Notes: generated by a model from the letters alone, not told the origin. A stretch of 64,000 nucleotides of DNA from Bradyrhizobium sp. CCGUVB1N3 (GCF_024199925.1 NZ_JANADR010000001.1:6017501-6081500), one strand, 5' to 3'. Positions 47,449 through 56,011 are shown, counted from the stretch's first letter. Numbers and translations are program-made.

Positions 47449-47648
47449 TCGAAAACAACCCCATGCAAAGTAGCGTGGCAGCTGCCGAGACCATTTGCCA
47501 GGTCGGCCAAGGAGACCGCGCGCGATGGCCCGCCCCACTCCCCGCCGTCATCACCCGCGAAAGCGGGTGATCCAGTATTCCAGAGGCAGTGCGAGGATAC
47601 GGAGTGGCCGTGGCGTACTGGATGCCCCTTCGGTTCGCGGGGCATGAC
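47449..47648. repeat. Dispersed repeat, copy B: 26-bp motif plus inverted palindromic unit
   Basis: This occupies most of the 459-bp gene-free stretch before the molybdenum enzyme genes. 47449-47474 is identical to 1518-1543. 47547-47648 is the ATCCAGTA/TACTGGAT palindromic unit; its centre (ATTCCAGAGGCAGTG, GATACGGAG) matches the reverse complement of copy A. Confidence 0.8.
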
Positions 47649-47673
47649 GCGGAGTGTTGGCAAGACGGAGCGC

Positions 47674-47707
47674 AAAAAAATCCGCCGGAGGTTGCCCTCC
47701 GGCGGAT
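47674..47707 (-). terminator. Rho-independent terminator of the molybdenum hydroxylase operon
   Basis: A strong stem ATCCGCCGGAGG/CCTCCGGCGGAT with TTGC loop, followed on the minus strand by seven T. It lies 28 bp after the large-subunit stop codon. Confidence 0.9.
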
Positions 47708-47734
47708 CGTCTCAATTGCAGCCGGTGGCCTGCC

Positions 47735-50017
47735 TTACGCCTTCATGTTCGCCTTCACGGCTTCGGCCGTGATCGGCAGGCTGCGGACGCGGGCGCCCGA
47801 GGCGTTGAAGATGGCGTTGCCGATGGCCGGGGCGACTACCGTCACCGCGGGCTCGCCGACGCCGGTCGCCTTCTCGCCGTTGGCGATCACGGCAACCGCG
47901 ACCTCCGGCATCTGGCTCATGCGCAAGGGCGTGTAGCTGTCGAAGTTGGTCTGCTCGATGCCACCGTCCTTCAGCGTCGCCTTCTCGTACATCGCAAGCG
48001 ACAGGCCCCACAGCGCCGCACCCTCGACCTGGGCGCGGATGTTGTCGGGATGCACCTGCGTGCCGACGTCGGTCGCGACCGTGAGCTTCTTCACGGTCAC
48101 CTCGCCCGAGGGCGCGACGGCGACGTGCGCGACGCACGCCGTCCAGCTTGCGGTGGCGCGTTCCTGCGACGACACGCAGGCCACACCCATGCCCTCGCCT
48201 TTCGGCAGCTTCTTGGTGCCGTAGCCGGCAAGGCCCATCGCGGCGAGCAGCGTGTTGCGCAGCCGCTGCGCGCCGCCGTCGTTCTTGCCCGCGCCGTCGA
48301 GCAGCGAGATGCGGAGCTGGGCGGGATCCTTGCCCGTCGCAGCCGCGATCTCGTCGATCATGCTTTCGACGGCCCAGAAGGTCCAACCCGGCGCCACCGA
48401 GCGGAGCTGACCGGACGGGGTGGCGTTGTGCGCCATCTCGTTCTTGATCGCCCGCACATAGTGGTTGGGCACGGTGTAGAAGAAGTCCGACCCGTTCACG
48501 GTGAAGGAGTCAAGCGGACCCTTCTTGTCGACCGAGGGCGACAGGAAATCGGGGATTCCCCAACGCTGGGTCGGCCAGGCCGAGACCACGTCGTGGCTGA
48601 GCGCGACGAGCTTGCCGTCGCCGTCCATGCCAGCCTTTACTTTTTGATAGGTGAGCGGACGCGAGAAATCCATCGTCATGTCGTTCTCGCGTGAGTAGAT
48701 CACCTTGACCGGCTTGCCGACTGCCTTGGCCGCCTGCACCGCCGGCACCATCATGTCGGCATCGAGCCTGCGGCCGAAGCCACCGCCGAGCCACATCTGG
48801 TGCATGACCACGAACTTCGGATCGATCCCGGCGGCACCGGCGGCGATCGCGCCGGAGCGCGTCGCGAACTGGTTGCCGGAATAGATATGCAGGATGTCGC
48901 CCTTGAACTCCGCAGTGGCGTTCATCGGCTCCATCGGCGCGTGGATGTTGATGCTGGTGGTGTACTCCGCCTCCAGCACCTTGGCCGCCGAGCCGAACGC
49001 CGCAGAGGGATCACCGTCCTTGACGAAGAACTGGCCGGAATCGTCGAGGCCCTGGAGCCGCTTCGCCTCGTCCAGCAACGACTGGCTCGACAGCTTTGCG
49101 TTCGGACCGCCGTCATAGGCGATCTTCAGCGCGTCCGCCGCCTTGCGGGCCTGCGCGTAGGTGTTGGCCACCGCGACGACCCAGCCCGAGGTGGTCTGCG
49201 TCTTGTCGTCGACGATCACGGCCTTGATGAAGCCCGGCACCTTCTTGGCGTCGCTGTCGTCGACCGATTTCACCGTGGCGCCGAAGCGCACCGGCGGGGT
49301 GACGACGTTGCCGTAGGCCATGCCCGGCAGCATGACGTCGATGCCATACTTGGCCGTGCCGTTGGTCTTGGAGGGGATGTCGAGCTGCGGCACCGAGACA
49401 CCGACCATGGTGTACTGATCCGGCGTCTTCAGCTTGATGGCCTTGAGGTCGTCGGCCGTAAAGGTCTTGGTCGCCTTGCCGCTCTTGACGATCTCGGCAA
49501 AGCTCATCTGCTTCTTCGACTTCGGATGCGCGATCACGGAATCACGCACCACGAGCTCGCCTGCCGGCACGCCCATCGCGGTTGCGGCGGCGTCCGCCAG
49601 CGCCATACGGCCGGCGGCGCCGGCGCGGCTCATGGCGTCGAAGTTCATCATGGTCGACCAGCTGCCGCCGGTGATCTGCGCACCCAGCACGGGGTCGTTG
49701 AACTTCGGATCGTTGGAGGCGAGCTGCACGCGCATATCGCTCCACTTCGCGCCCAGCTCCTCGCAGACGATCTGCGCCATGGTGGAGGCGATGTGCTGGC
49801 CCATGTCGGCCTTGCCGCAGGTCACGGTGACGAGACCTTCCGGCGAGATCGCGTACCAGACGCTGGGCTCGAAGTTCGAGGGTGCGGCAAGCGCATCGCT
49901 GATGCCGGGCACGCCGGCATAACCGAGCACGAGGCCGGTGGCCGCGGTACCGACCAGGAACGAGCGACGGCTGAGATCAACCGTCTCGGGGGTGACGTTC
50001 TTCACGTGCTGATTCAT
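47735..50017 (-). CDS. Molybdopterin-binding subunit of a xanthine-oxidase-family hydroxylase (IorB-like)
   Basis: Large catalytic subunit (760 aa) of a periplasmic aldehyde or N-heterocycle hydroxylase. It has a twin-arginine leader (SRRSFLVGTAATGLVLGYAG), as in IorB-type subunits. Cofactor-binding regions include GGSWSTMMNFDAMSRAGAAGR and MWLGGGFGRRLDADM. The C-terminal GVGEPAVTVVAPAIGNA carries the catalytic Glu of the family. The start overlaps the stop of the 2Fe-2S subunit by 4 bp. The frame is open to 50911, but that part is an out-of-frame shadow of the small-subunit gene. Substrate unknown. Confidence 0.9.
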   Translation of the reverse strand: MNQHVKNVTPETVDLSRRSFLVGTAATGLVLGYAGVPGISDALAAPSNFEPSVWYAISPEGLVTVTCGKADMGQHIASTMAQIVCEELGAKWSDMRVQLASNDPKFNDPVLGAQITGGSWSTMMNFDAMSRAGAAGRMALADAAATAMGVPAGELVVRDSVIAHPKSKKQMSFAEIVKSGKATKTFTADDLKAIKLKTPDQYTMVGVSVPQLDIPSKTNGTAKYGIDVMLPGMAYGNVVTPPVRFGATVKSVDDSDAKKVPGFIKAVIVDDKTQTTSGWVVAVANTYAQARKAADALKIAYDGGPNAKLSSQSLLDEAKRLQGLDDSGQFFVKDGDPSAAFGSAAKVLEAEYTTSINIHAPMEPMNATAEFKGDILHIYSGNQFATRSGAIAAGAAGIDPKFVVMHQMWLGGGFGRRLDADMMVPAVQAAKAVGKPVKVIYSRENDMTMDFSRPLTYQKVKAGMDGDGKLVALSHDVVSAWPTQRWGIPDFLSPSVDKKGPLDSFTVNGSDFFYTVPNHYVRAIKNEMAHNATPSGQLRSVAPGWTFWAVESMIDEIAAATGKDPAQLRISLLDGAGKNDGGAQRLRNTLLAAMGLAGYGTKKLPKGEGMGVACVSSQERATASWTACVAHVAVAPSGEVTVKKLTVATDVGTQVHPDNIRAQVEGAALWGLSLAMYEKATLKDGGIEQTNFDSYTPLRMSQMPEVAVAVIANGEKATGVGEPAVTVVAPAIGNAIFNASGARVRSLPITAEAVKANMKA

Positions 50018-50505
50018 GTGGGCCTCCGCTCGTTGCCGGCGGCGGATGCGGTGCGCATCTCGGTTGCGGCCCGCATGATTGCCTTCTGGATCCGCGAATA
50101 GGTCATGCAACGGCAGAGATTGCCGTCCATATGCGCCACGACCTCTTCCTTGGTCGGATTGGCATTCTTCGCCAGCAGCGACGCGGCCTGCATGATCTGC
50201 CCGGACTGGCAGTAGCCGCATTGCGGCACCTGCTCGGCGACCCACGCCTTCTGCAAGGGGTGATCGCCCTTGGTGGAGAGGCCTTCGATGGTGGTGATCT
50301 TCTTGCCGGCGACGTCGCCGACCATGGTCTGGCACGAGCGGACAGCTTCGCCGTTGACGTGCACGGTGCAGGCGCCGCACAGACCGGCACCACAGCCGAA
50401 TTTCGTGCCGGTCATCTGCAATTGCTCGCGGATCGCCCAAAGGAGCGGCGTATCGTTCGCCGCATCCACGGACATACTCCGCCCGTTGATGGTGAGAGTA
50501 GGCAT
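50014..50505 (-). CDS. (2Fe-2S)-binding subunit of the molybdenum hydroxylase (IorA-like)
   Basis: Small electron-transfer subunit, 163 aa, with two [2Fe-2S] clusters: the plant-ferredoxin type motif GTKFGCGAGLCGACTVHVNG with a later Cys in VRSCQT, and the second set QCGYCQSGQIM and NLCRCMTYSRIQ. Start at MPTLTINGRSM. No FAD (CoxM-type) subunit is encoded nearby, so the enzyme is the two-subunit type that passes electrons to a cytochrome or the membrane. The C-terminal tail is longer than usual by about 10 residues. Confidence 0.92.
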   Translation of the reverse strand: MPTLTINGRSMSVDAANDTPLLWAIREQLQMTGTKFGCGAGLCGACTVHVNGEAVRSCQTMVGDVAGKKITTIEGLSTKGDHPLQKAWVAEQVPQCGYCQSGQIMQAASLLAKNANPTKEEVVAHMDGNLCRCMTYSRIQKAIMRAATEMRTASAAGNERRPT

Positions 50506-50833
50506 GGTTTTCTTCCCCTGCCGGTGCATGAAGCCGCTTACGGCGGCAACTTGTATGGCCGACACCCACCGGGCTGGCATCGGCCTTGCGCGCAAGAATG
50601 ATCGCGTTCGTTTGCGGAGGCAAATGCAATTTGGAATTGATCGAAACAAACGTGATGCACGCATCGCCCTTGTGCATTGCGACAAGGCCGTTGGTGCAAA
50701 CCGGCTGACGGAATAAGCGGCAGGCTTCGCGCGATGCATGCATGCCATCACGGCATGCCTTGAATGATCTGCCAGTATCCTCGAAGTAACCCGTCGCGCT
50801 AGGATGTTCGACAAACGAACATGGATGGGCGCG

Positions 50834-51619
50834 ATGCCACAGATCGATCGGGACGGAGTTGCCATCCACTACGAAGTCCACGGCAGTGGGCCGCCGCTGC
50901 TTCTGACCCACGGCTATTCATCGACATCAGTAATGTGGCATGGGCAGATCGATGCGCTCGCCAGGCACGCCTCGCTCGTGCTGTGGGACATGCGCGGTCA
51001 TGGCCGCTCCGACTATCCCGACGACCCGGCCGCCTATAGCGAAGCGCTGACCGTCGGCGACATGGCCGCAATTCTCGATGCGATCGGCGCGCCGCGCGCC
51101 ATCATCGGCGGGCTGTCGCTTGGCGGTTACATGTCGCTCGCCTTCTATCGCGCGCATCCGCAGCGCGTCCGTGCGCTCCTGATCATCGACACCGGTCCGG
51201 GATTCAGGAAGGACGATGCGCGCGAGGCCTGGAACGCGCGCGCACGCGCCACCGCCGACAAGCTCGATCGCGAGGGTCTCGACGTGCTGCAATCGGCGAC
51301 CCGCGAACGCGCGACCGCCAGCCACCGCAACGCCAGGGGGCTTGCGCTCGCCGCGCGCGGCATGCTGACCCAGCGCGACGCGACGGTGATAGAGTTGCTG
51401 CCGGACATCAAGGTGCCGTCGCTGATCGTGGCCGGTGCCGACGACACGCCGTTCCTCGCAGCGTCCGACTACATGGCAGCCAAAATCCCCGGCGCACACA
51501 AGGTCGTGATTCCCGCGGCCGGGCATGCCGTCAACATCGATCAGCCGCAGGCTTTTGTTGACGCGGTGGTCCCCTTCCTGACAAATCTGCCGCACGAAGC
51601 GGGCCGCGAAGGGACCTGA
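50834..51619 (+). CDS. Alpha/beta hydrolase
   Basis: A 261-aa alpha/beta-fold hydrolase. The oxyanion-hole region is LLLTHGYSSTSVMW, the nucleophile elbow IGGLSLGGYMS, the acid in VAGADDTPF and the His in PAAGHAVNIDQP. An in-frame ATG at 50804 would add MFDKRTWMGA. Similarity starts at MPQIDRDGVAIHYEVHG, so I prefer 50834 without a strong ribosome-site argument. It is divergent from the molybdenum enzyme across about 300 bp with no other gene, and is followed after 3 bp by a small secreted protein gene. Confidence 0.85.
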   Translation: MPQIDRDGVAIHYEVHGSGPPLLLTHGYSSTSVMWHGQIDALARHASLVLWDMRGHGRSDYPDDPAAYSEALTVGDMAAILDAIGAPRAIIGGLSLGGYMSLAFYRAHPQRVRALLIIDTGPGFRKDDAREAWNARARATADKLDREGLDVLQSATRERATASHRNARGLALAARGMLTQRDATVIELLPDIKVPSLIVAGADDTPFLAASDYMAAKIPGAHKVVIPAAGHAVNIDQPQAFVDAVVPFLTNLPHEAGREGT

Positions 51620-51622
51620 ACG

Positions 51623-51961
51623 ATGAAGCCGACGATGGTCGCAACTGTCGCGATGACGCTGGGCATGATGACGGCCTCGGCGCAAGCCGAGCAATGGGCG
51701 CCGCCGCGCCTGCCCTTCGTCATGACATTGTCGAACACCGCGCCGCTGGCCTTCGGGATGGATGCCGCCCAGGCGGCGCAGGCGCTGGGCCAGCCGCTGC
51801 AATATGTTCGCGGACGTCCCGGCAACGAGATCTACCTCGCCTTGCGCAATCTCGGCGGCAGCCGGCTCATCCCCTACCGCCACCGCCTGTTCCTGCAATT
51901 CCGCCATGGTCGCCTCGCAGGCTGGAAAGAGGACTACGGCGAGAACTGGATGTGGGAGTAA
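51623..51961 (+). CDS. Small secreted hypothetical protein (112 aa)
   Basis: It has a signal peptide (MKPTMVATVAMTLGMMTASA, cleavage after AQA) and an ~85-residue mature part with a FGMDAAQAAQALGQPLQYV helix and a strand-rich LALRNLGGSRLIPYRHRLFLQF end. It resembles the small SmpA/OmlA-like periplasmic domains in having a short helix followed by strands that carry the aromatic residues, but I do not assign it. It is likely co-transcribed with the alpha/beta hydrolase (3-bp gap). Confidence 0.7.
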   Translation: MKPTMVATVAMTLGMMTASAQAEQWAPPRLPFVMTLSNTAPLAFGMDAAQAAQALGQPLQYVRGRPGNEIYLALRNLGGSRLIPYRHRLFLQFRHGRLAGWKEDYGENWMWE

Positions 51962-51974
51962 CACAACTCTCAAT

Positions 51975-52085
51975 CCTCATGGTGAGGAGCGCCGAAGGCG
52001 CGTCTCGAACCATTGAGGCCCGGCTCTCGCATCTCGGCCTTCATCCTTCGAGACGCGCTCCGCTGGAGCGCTCCTCAGGATGAGG
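51975..52085. repeat. Palindromic intergenic repeat (CCTCATCCTGAGGAG family), copy 3, inverted
   Basis: Begins CCTCATGGTGAGGAGCG and ends GCTCCTCAGGATGAGG, so it is in the opposite orientation to the copies at 12652 and 18400. Inner blocks GTCTCGAACCATTGAGGCC and CATCCTTCGAGACGCGC are shared. Confidence 0.85.
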
Positions 52086-52146
52086 TGAGAGAGCGGAAAT
52101 TCGGGATCAACAACTCATTCAACAGCCAACAACGAAGGACAACCTC

Positions 52147-52821
52147 GTGGGACACGACATTAAACTGACGGCCTCCGACAATTTCCAGCTCAGCGCCTAT
52201 CGCGCCGACCCCACTGGCGCGCCGAAGGGCGCGGTGGTGGTCATCCAGGAGATCTTTGGGGTCAATCATCACATCCGCTCGGTCTGCGACCGGCTGGCCA
52301 AGGAAGGCTATGTCGCGATCGCGCCGTCGATCTTCGATCGCACCTCGCCAAACTTCCAATCGGGCTATTCGCCCGACGAGATCGCGGAGGCACGCAAGTT
52401 CGTCGCCAATCCCGACTGGGAGGCGATGCTGCGCGATACGCAGGCCGCGATCGATGCGGTGAAGACTGTCGGCCCGGTCGGCATCATCGGCTTCTGCTTA
52501 GGGGGAAGCATCGCCTATGTCGCAGCGACACGGCTCTCCGGCCTCTCGGCCGCGATCGGCTATTATGGCGGCGCCGTCGTGCGCTTTGCCGATGAGAAGC
52601 CGAAGGTGCCGACGCAGCTGCATTTCGGCGAGAAAGACGCGGGCATTCCCCTGACCGACGTCGAGACCATCAAGGGCAAGCGGGCGGACGTCGAGGTCTT
52701 CATCTACGCGAACGCTCAGCACGGCTTCCACTGCGACGAGCGCGCGAGCTACGACAAGGCCAGCGCCGACATCGCCTGGCCGCGCAGCATGGCGTTCTTT
52801 GCCGAGCATTTGCACAAGTAG
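52147..52821 (+). CDS. Dienelactone hydrolase family protein
   Basis: A 224-aa alpha/beta hydrolase with a GTG start. VVVIQEIFGVNHHIRSVCDRLA is the family opening, with the Glu that pairs with the nucleophile. The nucleophilic Cys is in IIGFCLGGSIAY; the Asp in HFGEKDAGIP and the His in NAQHGFHCDE complete the triad. Dienelactone hydrolases open dienelactones in chloroaromatic breakdown, but most genomic members have other, undefined substrates. It is monocistronic between two repeats. Confidence 0.88.
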   Translation: MGHDIKLTASDNFQLSAYRADPTGAPKGAVVVIQEIFGVNHHIRSVCDRLAKEGYVAIAPSIFDRTSPNFQSGYSPDEIAEARKFVANPDWEAMLRDTQAAIDAVKTVGPVGIIGFCLGGSIAYVAATRLSGLSAAIGYYGGAVVRFADEKPKVPTQLHFGEKDAGIPLTDVETIKGKRADVEVFIYANAQHGFHCDERASYDKASADIAWPRSMAFFAEHLHK

Positions 52822-52838
52822 CGTCCAACTCTCACCGT

Positions 52839-52943
52839 CCTCATTCCGGGATGCGCCGATAGGCGCAGGCCCGGAATCCACCGTGCCGCGAAGTTGGTGG
52901 CGAAGTGGATACCGGGCTCGCGCTGCGCACGCCCCGGAATGAC
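52839..52943. repeat. Inverted-repeat intergenic unit (CATTCCGGG...CCCGGAATG family), copy 1
   Basis: TCATTCCGGGATGCGCCGAT at the left and CGCACGCCCCGGAATGACG at the right enclose GGCCCGGAATCCA and GGATACCGGGCTCGCG. The homologous unit is at 54881-55007, so the two bracket the lower-GC patch. Confidence 0.8.
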
Positions 52944-53046
52944 GAAGGAGAGAGAACAGCGCAGCTCACTTGGCGGAAATCGGGTGGTCGCTACGTGACG
53001 TATCACGATAGAGCTGGCTCAAAGCCAACTGACGCGGAATATCGTC

Positions 53047-53526
53047 ATGCGAGACACCACGCGACTCATCATCCGCAACCCGTTCGGCACCATGGACGTG
53101 CCGGAACCCAACGACCATGACGTGATGACCTATGCCGCGACGGCGACACTCGCCGGCGGCGAGGACGACGGCAACGCGGCACAATGGGCCCAGGTCCCTG
53201 CATCATCCGATCCTCTGGACGGCGCCTGGGCAAGCCGCTGGAACGGCGGCGCCGATCCGACCATTTTGGGCGATGCCCCGGACAAGTGGAAACAGGGCCG
53301 GGCCGAGCTCCGCGTCGCTGGGAACCGGATCTATCTGCGCTTTGATTGGGACGATGGCCGAAGGCACGGGCTCATCGATGCCGCGCGTGACGGCGCAGAT
53401 CTCCTGGTCGGAAAATACATCAACCTGACGGACCCCGGCATCACGCGGCCATGGGTCGGGCGCTTGGTCGACGCGACGCGCATCGACGGATGCTTTCCAA
53501 ACGGTCGCCTCGACTTCAGGCGGTGA
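53047..53526 (+). CDS. Hypothetical protein (159 aa)
   Basis: A soluble acidic protein without recognised family (MRDTTRLIIRNPFGTMDVPE). It contains WASRWNGGADPTILG and KGRAELRVAGNRIYLRFDWDDG-like stretches (residues ~75-115) with alternating hydrophobic residues, suggesting a beta-sandwich, and ends abruptly after CFPNGRLDFRR. No strong ribosome site precedes the ATG. Codon use is normal for the window, which supports a real gene. Confidence 0.6.
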   Translation: MRDTTRLIIRNPFGTMDVPEPNDHDVMTYAATATLAGGEDDGNAAQWAQVPASSDPLDGAWASRWNGGADPTILGDAPDKWKQGRAELRVAGNRIYLRFDWDDGRRHGLIDAARDGADLLVGKYINLTDPGITRPWVGRLVDATRIDGCFPNGRLDFRR

Positions 53527-53604
53527 GGCGCGAGCTGTGACTAAGCCGTGTACTCGCAAAAGGGAGTAATGGGCAGAAGGCGTGCAAGCTTCACCTGCCG
53601 ACAT

Positions 53605-54270
53605 TCACTGTGCTGTGCGCGAAAAGATCTCAAAGACTTGGTTAGCCAGGGCGTAGCCGAGATCGACATTGTTTTTCGCGGAGAAATGGATTCCATCCAG
53701 ACCGCCTGTTGAGATCACGCTTCCTGCGTCGAAGAAGTCGACCTTCATGAAGTTGGCCAGAGACCTGTACTGTGTCGCAAGCTCCATCGTCTTCTCGCGC
53801 CCGCCCTCGAACATTCCCTGGAGCCAGGGATCGGCTACGGGCGCAAGTGGAGGCGGCGCCACAACGAGCACCTGAGGGGCTCCGTAAACCGTGCCGACGC
53901 CACCCGTCGACGTGAGGACCTGGCCGACCAGCTTCGACATGCCGAGCGCAATCTCATATGGCGTGCGATGATAGTAACTCTTCGCATCGTTCGTTCCGAG
54001 CATGATGATGACGAGGTCCAGCGGAAGGTGGCTTGCCAGCGCGGAGGGCAGATAGGCGGATCCGTTCAGGCGCGGATCAACGGGATCATCGATCGCTGTC
54101 GTTCGTGCACTCAGACCTTCCTCCACGATTTCGTAGTCGGACCCAAGTCTGGAGGCCATGATCCCCGTCCACCGCTCCGGATAAGGAAATCTTGTCGTTG
54201 GTGCTCCCTCGCGAACGGCAATCCACCCCCAAGTCAGAGAGTCGCCAAAACACAGGATTCGCCTGGCCAT
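53605..54270 (-). CDS. SGNH/GDSL hydrolase, MsAcT-like arylesterase/acyltransferase
   Basis: A 221-aa cytoplasmic SGNH enzyme. Ser11 lies in CFGDSLTWGW, the Gly/Asn blocks are present in IIMLGTNDAKSYY, and the C-terminal Asp/His are in GGLDGIHFSAKNN. From memory of the family, the EEGLSARTTAIDDP, PRLNGSAYLPS and FFDAGSVIST blocks closely resemble the Mycolicibacterium smegmatis acyltransferase/perhydrolase MsAcT, so hydrolysis and transfer of short acyl groups is likely. Start ATG has GAGG upstream. GC content is visibly lower than that of neighbours. Confidence 0.87.
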   Translation of the reverse strand: MARRILCFGDSLTWGWIAVREGAPTTRFPYPERWTGIMASRLGSDYEIVEEGLSARTTAIDDPVDPRLNGSAYLPSALASHLPLDLVIIMLGTNDAKSYYHRTPYEIALGMSKLVGQVLTSTGGVGTVYGAPQVLVVAPPPLAPVADPWLQGMFEGGREKTMELATQYRSLANFMKVDFFDAGSVISTGGLDGIHFSAKNNVDLGYALANQVFEIFSRTAQ

Positions 54271-54380
54271 GAGAACCTCGTTCAGTTGAACTAGGAACGG
54301 ATGCTGTGAAGGAGTCCGACCAACGACCCGCCGGCATGCGCCAAAAGTCGACAAGCCCTGCTCCGAACCAGGTCGATACT

Positions 54381-54635
54381 CTAATTCGAATTTCTGAGGT
54401 GAGGTGGAAGTGAAGGAGAAGACACCGACAATGTTTCGGTGCCGTCGTCGTCATACCAAATCGCCATTGAAATTCTTTGTTGAAGCGCAGTGTTCCCCGA
54501 TAGGTTCGGGATGGTGTGATAAGAGACGTTTGTTTCGCTCTTGATAATCCTGCAATTTGGCGATTCTCGACGCCAAATGTTGACCTGCCGTTCAATGTCT
54601 TTGGCATCCGGACCGATAAACATCTTGAGTTTCAT
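54381..54635 (-). CDS. Small hypothetical protein (84 aa), lower GC
   Basis: MKLKMFIGPDAKDIERQVNI begins a small protein with an N-terminal strand and helix and a central ISMAIWYDDDG strand. A strong GAAGGAG ribosome site lies 8 bp before the ATG, which supports expression. Family not recognised. Codon use is AT-richer than in the rest of the window, like the SGNH gene downstream, suggesting they arrived together. Confidence 0.6.
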   Translation of the reverse strand: MKLKMFIGPDAKDIERQVNIWRRESPNCRIIKSETNVSYHTIPNLSGNTALQQRISMAIWYDDDGTETLSVSSPSLPPHLRNSN

Positions 54636-54880
54636 GCGCGCGCTCCTTCGCTACCGTTAATAGGCATTTCCGCGCCGGCTGAGGGCCCCGTCAAGCCGGA
54701 ACCGTCATCGGTTCCTACAAGCCACTCCTGGAAAAGAAATGTACTAATTCTAATGTCCTTAGTCGAATGCCCGATGTCCGTTCTGGGTCAATCGGGCCGC
54801 TTCGTCCCGGCAGCTATAGCCTCCTGTCAGCCCTGATGAACGGACGTCTTCAGCGCGGGCCGTAACGGCTCTCTCAGCAT

Positions 54881-55007
54881 GTCATTCCCCATTGCGCAAT
54901 TGCGCAATGGGGATGCGCCGACAGGCGCAGGCCCGGAATCCATCGGGCCTCAGAGATCGTGGCAGAATGGATTCCGGGCTCGCGACTTCGTCGCGCCCCG
55001 GAATGAC
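54881..55007. repeat. Inverted-repeat intergenic unit (CATTCCGGG...CCCGGAATG family), copy 2
   Basis: Starts GTCATTCCCCATTGCGCAAT with an internal perfect hairpin ATTGCGCAATTGCGCAAT, continues GGCCCGGAATCCATCGGG, and ends GATTCCGGGCTCGCGACTTC to GGAATGAC. It fills the 385-bp gene-free stretch before the polysaccharide export gene. Confidence 0.8.
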
Positions 55008-55020
55008 GGCGGTGAGAGAT

Positions 55021-55767
55021 TTAGAACCAGCGTTCGCCGACGTACACCGTGTCGCCCGGGCCGAGCGGCGTGCCGAGCGGCACCACGGCGCGCATCGCGC
55101 CACCGGCATCGCTGCGGGTCACCGTGACCACGTCGCGTTTGGCGCGCGGCGAGAAGCCGCCGGCGATCGCGACGGCGCTCTCGACGGTCATGTTCGGCAC
55201 GTAAGGATACTGTCCGGGCGCGGCGACCTCGCCCAGAATGAAGAAGGGACGATAGGCTTCGATCTCGACCGCCACCGAGGGCTCGCGGATATAGCCGTTG
55301 CGCAGGCGCGCGGCGATTTCGGAGGCGAGCCCGGCCGTGGTGCGGCCGCGCGCCGGCACCGCGCCGATCAACGGCATGGTGATCGCGCCGCCGGCATCGA
55401 TGGCGTAGGTGTTGGTGAGACCTTCCTGACCGTAGATCACGACGCGCAGCTTGTCGCCGGCATCGAGGTGATAGGACGCGTCATAGCGCACCGGCACCGG
55501 CATGGGCGCGGCATAGCCGACATCTACGGGCGCGGGAGCTGCGGCAAAGGAATTGCGGAGCGCGCCGATGGCGCCGCCACCGGAATTGTCGACGACGGCA
55601 ACAGGCTGCGGCCCGGCGGGCTGGCCATAGGCCATGTAGTCGAGATCGCTGCGCGGCTGCGCGACCGCGACGGGACCGACGGTTTGCATGCAGCCGCCAA
55701 GGGCGAGCGCGGCGGACGCTGCCAAGATCGACAATCGAAACGCGCGCGCAACCCGCACTGGAGCCAT
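55021..55767 (-). CDS. Polysaccharide biosynthesis/export lipoprotein (Wza/ExoF-like)
   Basis: A 248-aa outer-membrane lipoprotein: the signal peptide ends in the lipobox ALGGC (Cys26). After a Pro/Ala-rich linker comes the Poly_export domain (SYHLDAGDKLRVVIYGQEGLTNTYAIDAGGAITMP, GRTTAGLASEIAARLRNGYI) and a SLBB-like segment (FFILGEVAAPGQYPYVPNMTVESAVAIAGG). It forms the export channel for an exopolysaccharide. No other polysaccharide genes are next to it in the window, which is unusual for the family. Confidence 0.88.
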   Translation of the reverse strand: MAPVRVARAFRLSILAASAALALGGCMQTVGPVAVAQPRSDLDYMAYGQPAGPQPVAVVDNSGGGAIGALRNSFAAAPAPVDVGYAAPMPVPVRYDASYHLDAGDKLRVVIYGQEGLTNTYAIDAGGAITMPLIGAVPARGRTTAGLASEIAARLRNGYIREPSVAVEIEAYRPFFILGEVAAPGQYPYVPNMTVESAVAIAGGFSPRAKRDVVTVTRSDAGGAMRAVVPLGTPLGPGDTVYVGERWF

Positions 55768-55866
55768 CCCCTGAACCGAGATAGCTCCAGTCTTGCACCG
55801 GCTATGGTTAATAAAGCGTTGAGTTCACGTGAGACGCGACAGTGCAACCAACGGGCACAGTGCGCT

Positions 55867-55994
55867 CCCTCTCCCGCTTGCGGGAGAGGGTTGGGGTGAG
55901 GGTGCCTCCGCAATGAACGCTCTTTGAGTGGAGAGAACCCTCACCCGCATTGCATCTCACGATGCAATGCGACCTCTCCCGCAGGCGGGAGAGG
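55867..55994. repeat. Paired hairpin repeat (CCCTCTCCCGC/GCGGGAGAGGG family)
   Basis: An outer hairpin at 55867-55890 (CCCTCTCCCGC-TT-GCGGGAGAGGG) is followed by GGTTGGGGTGAGGG. Then come CCCTCACCC, a perfect internal hairpin GCATTGCATC-TCAC-GATGCAATGC (55947-55970), and a second outer hairpin at 55973-55994. Overall it is a nested inverted pair, of the same design as the DNA flanking the DUF559 gene. Confidence 0.87.
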
Positions 55995-56011
55995 TGCAGC
56001 GAGTTCGTGGC

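Noticed and set aside
47735..50911. A 1058-codon frame suggesting a fused molybdenum enzyme
   Set aside because: The part beyond 50017 is out of frame with the real 2Fe-2S gene, and the large subunit has its own start with a TAT leader.
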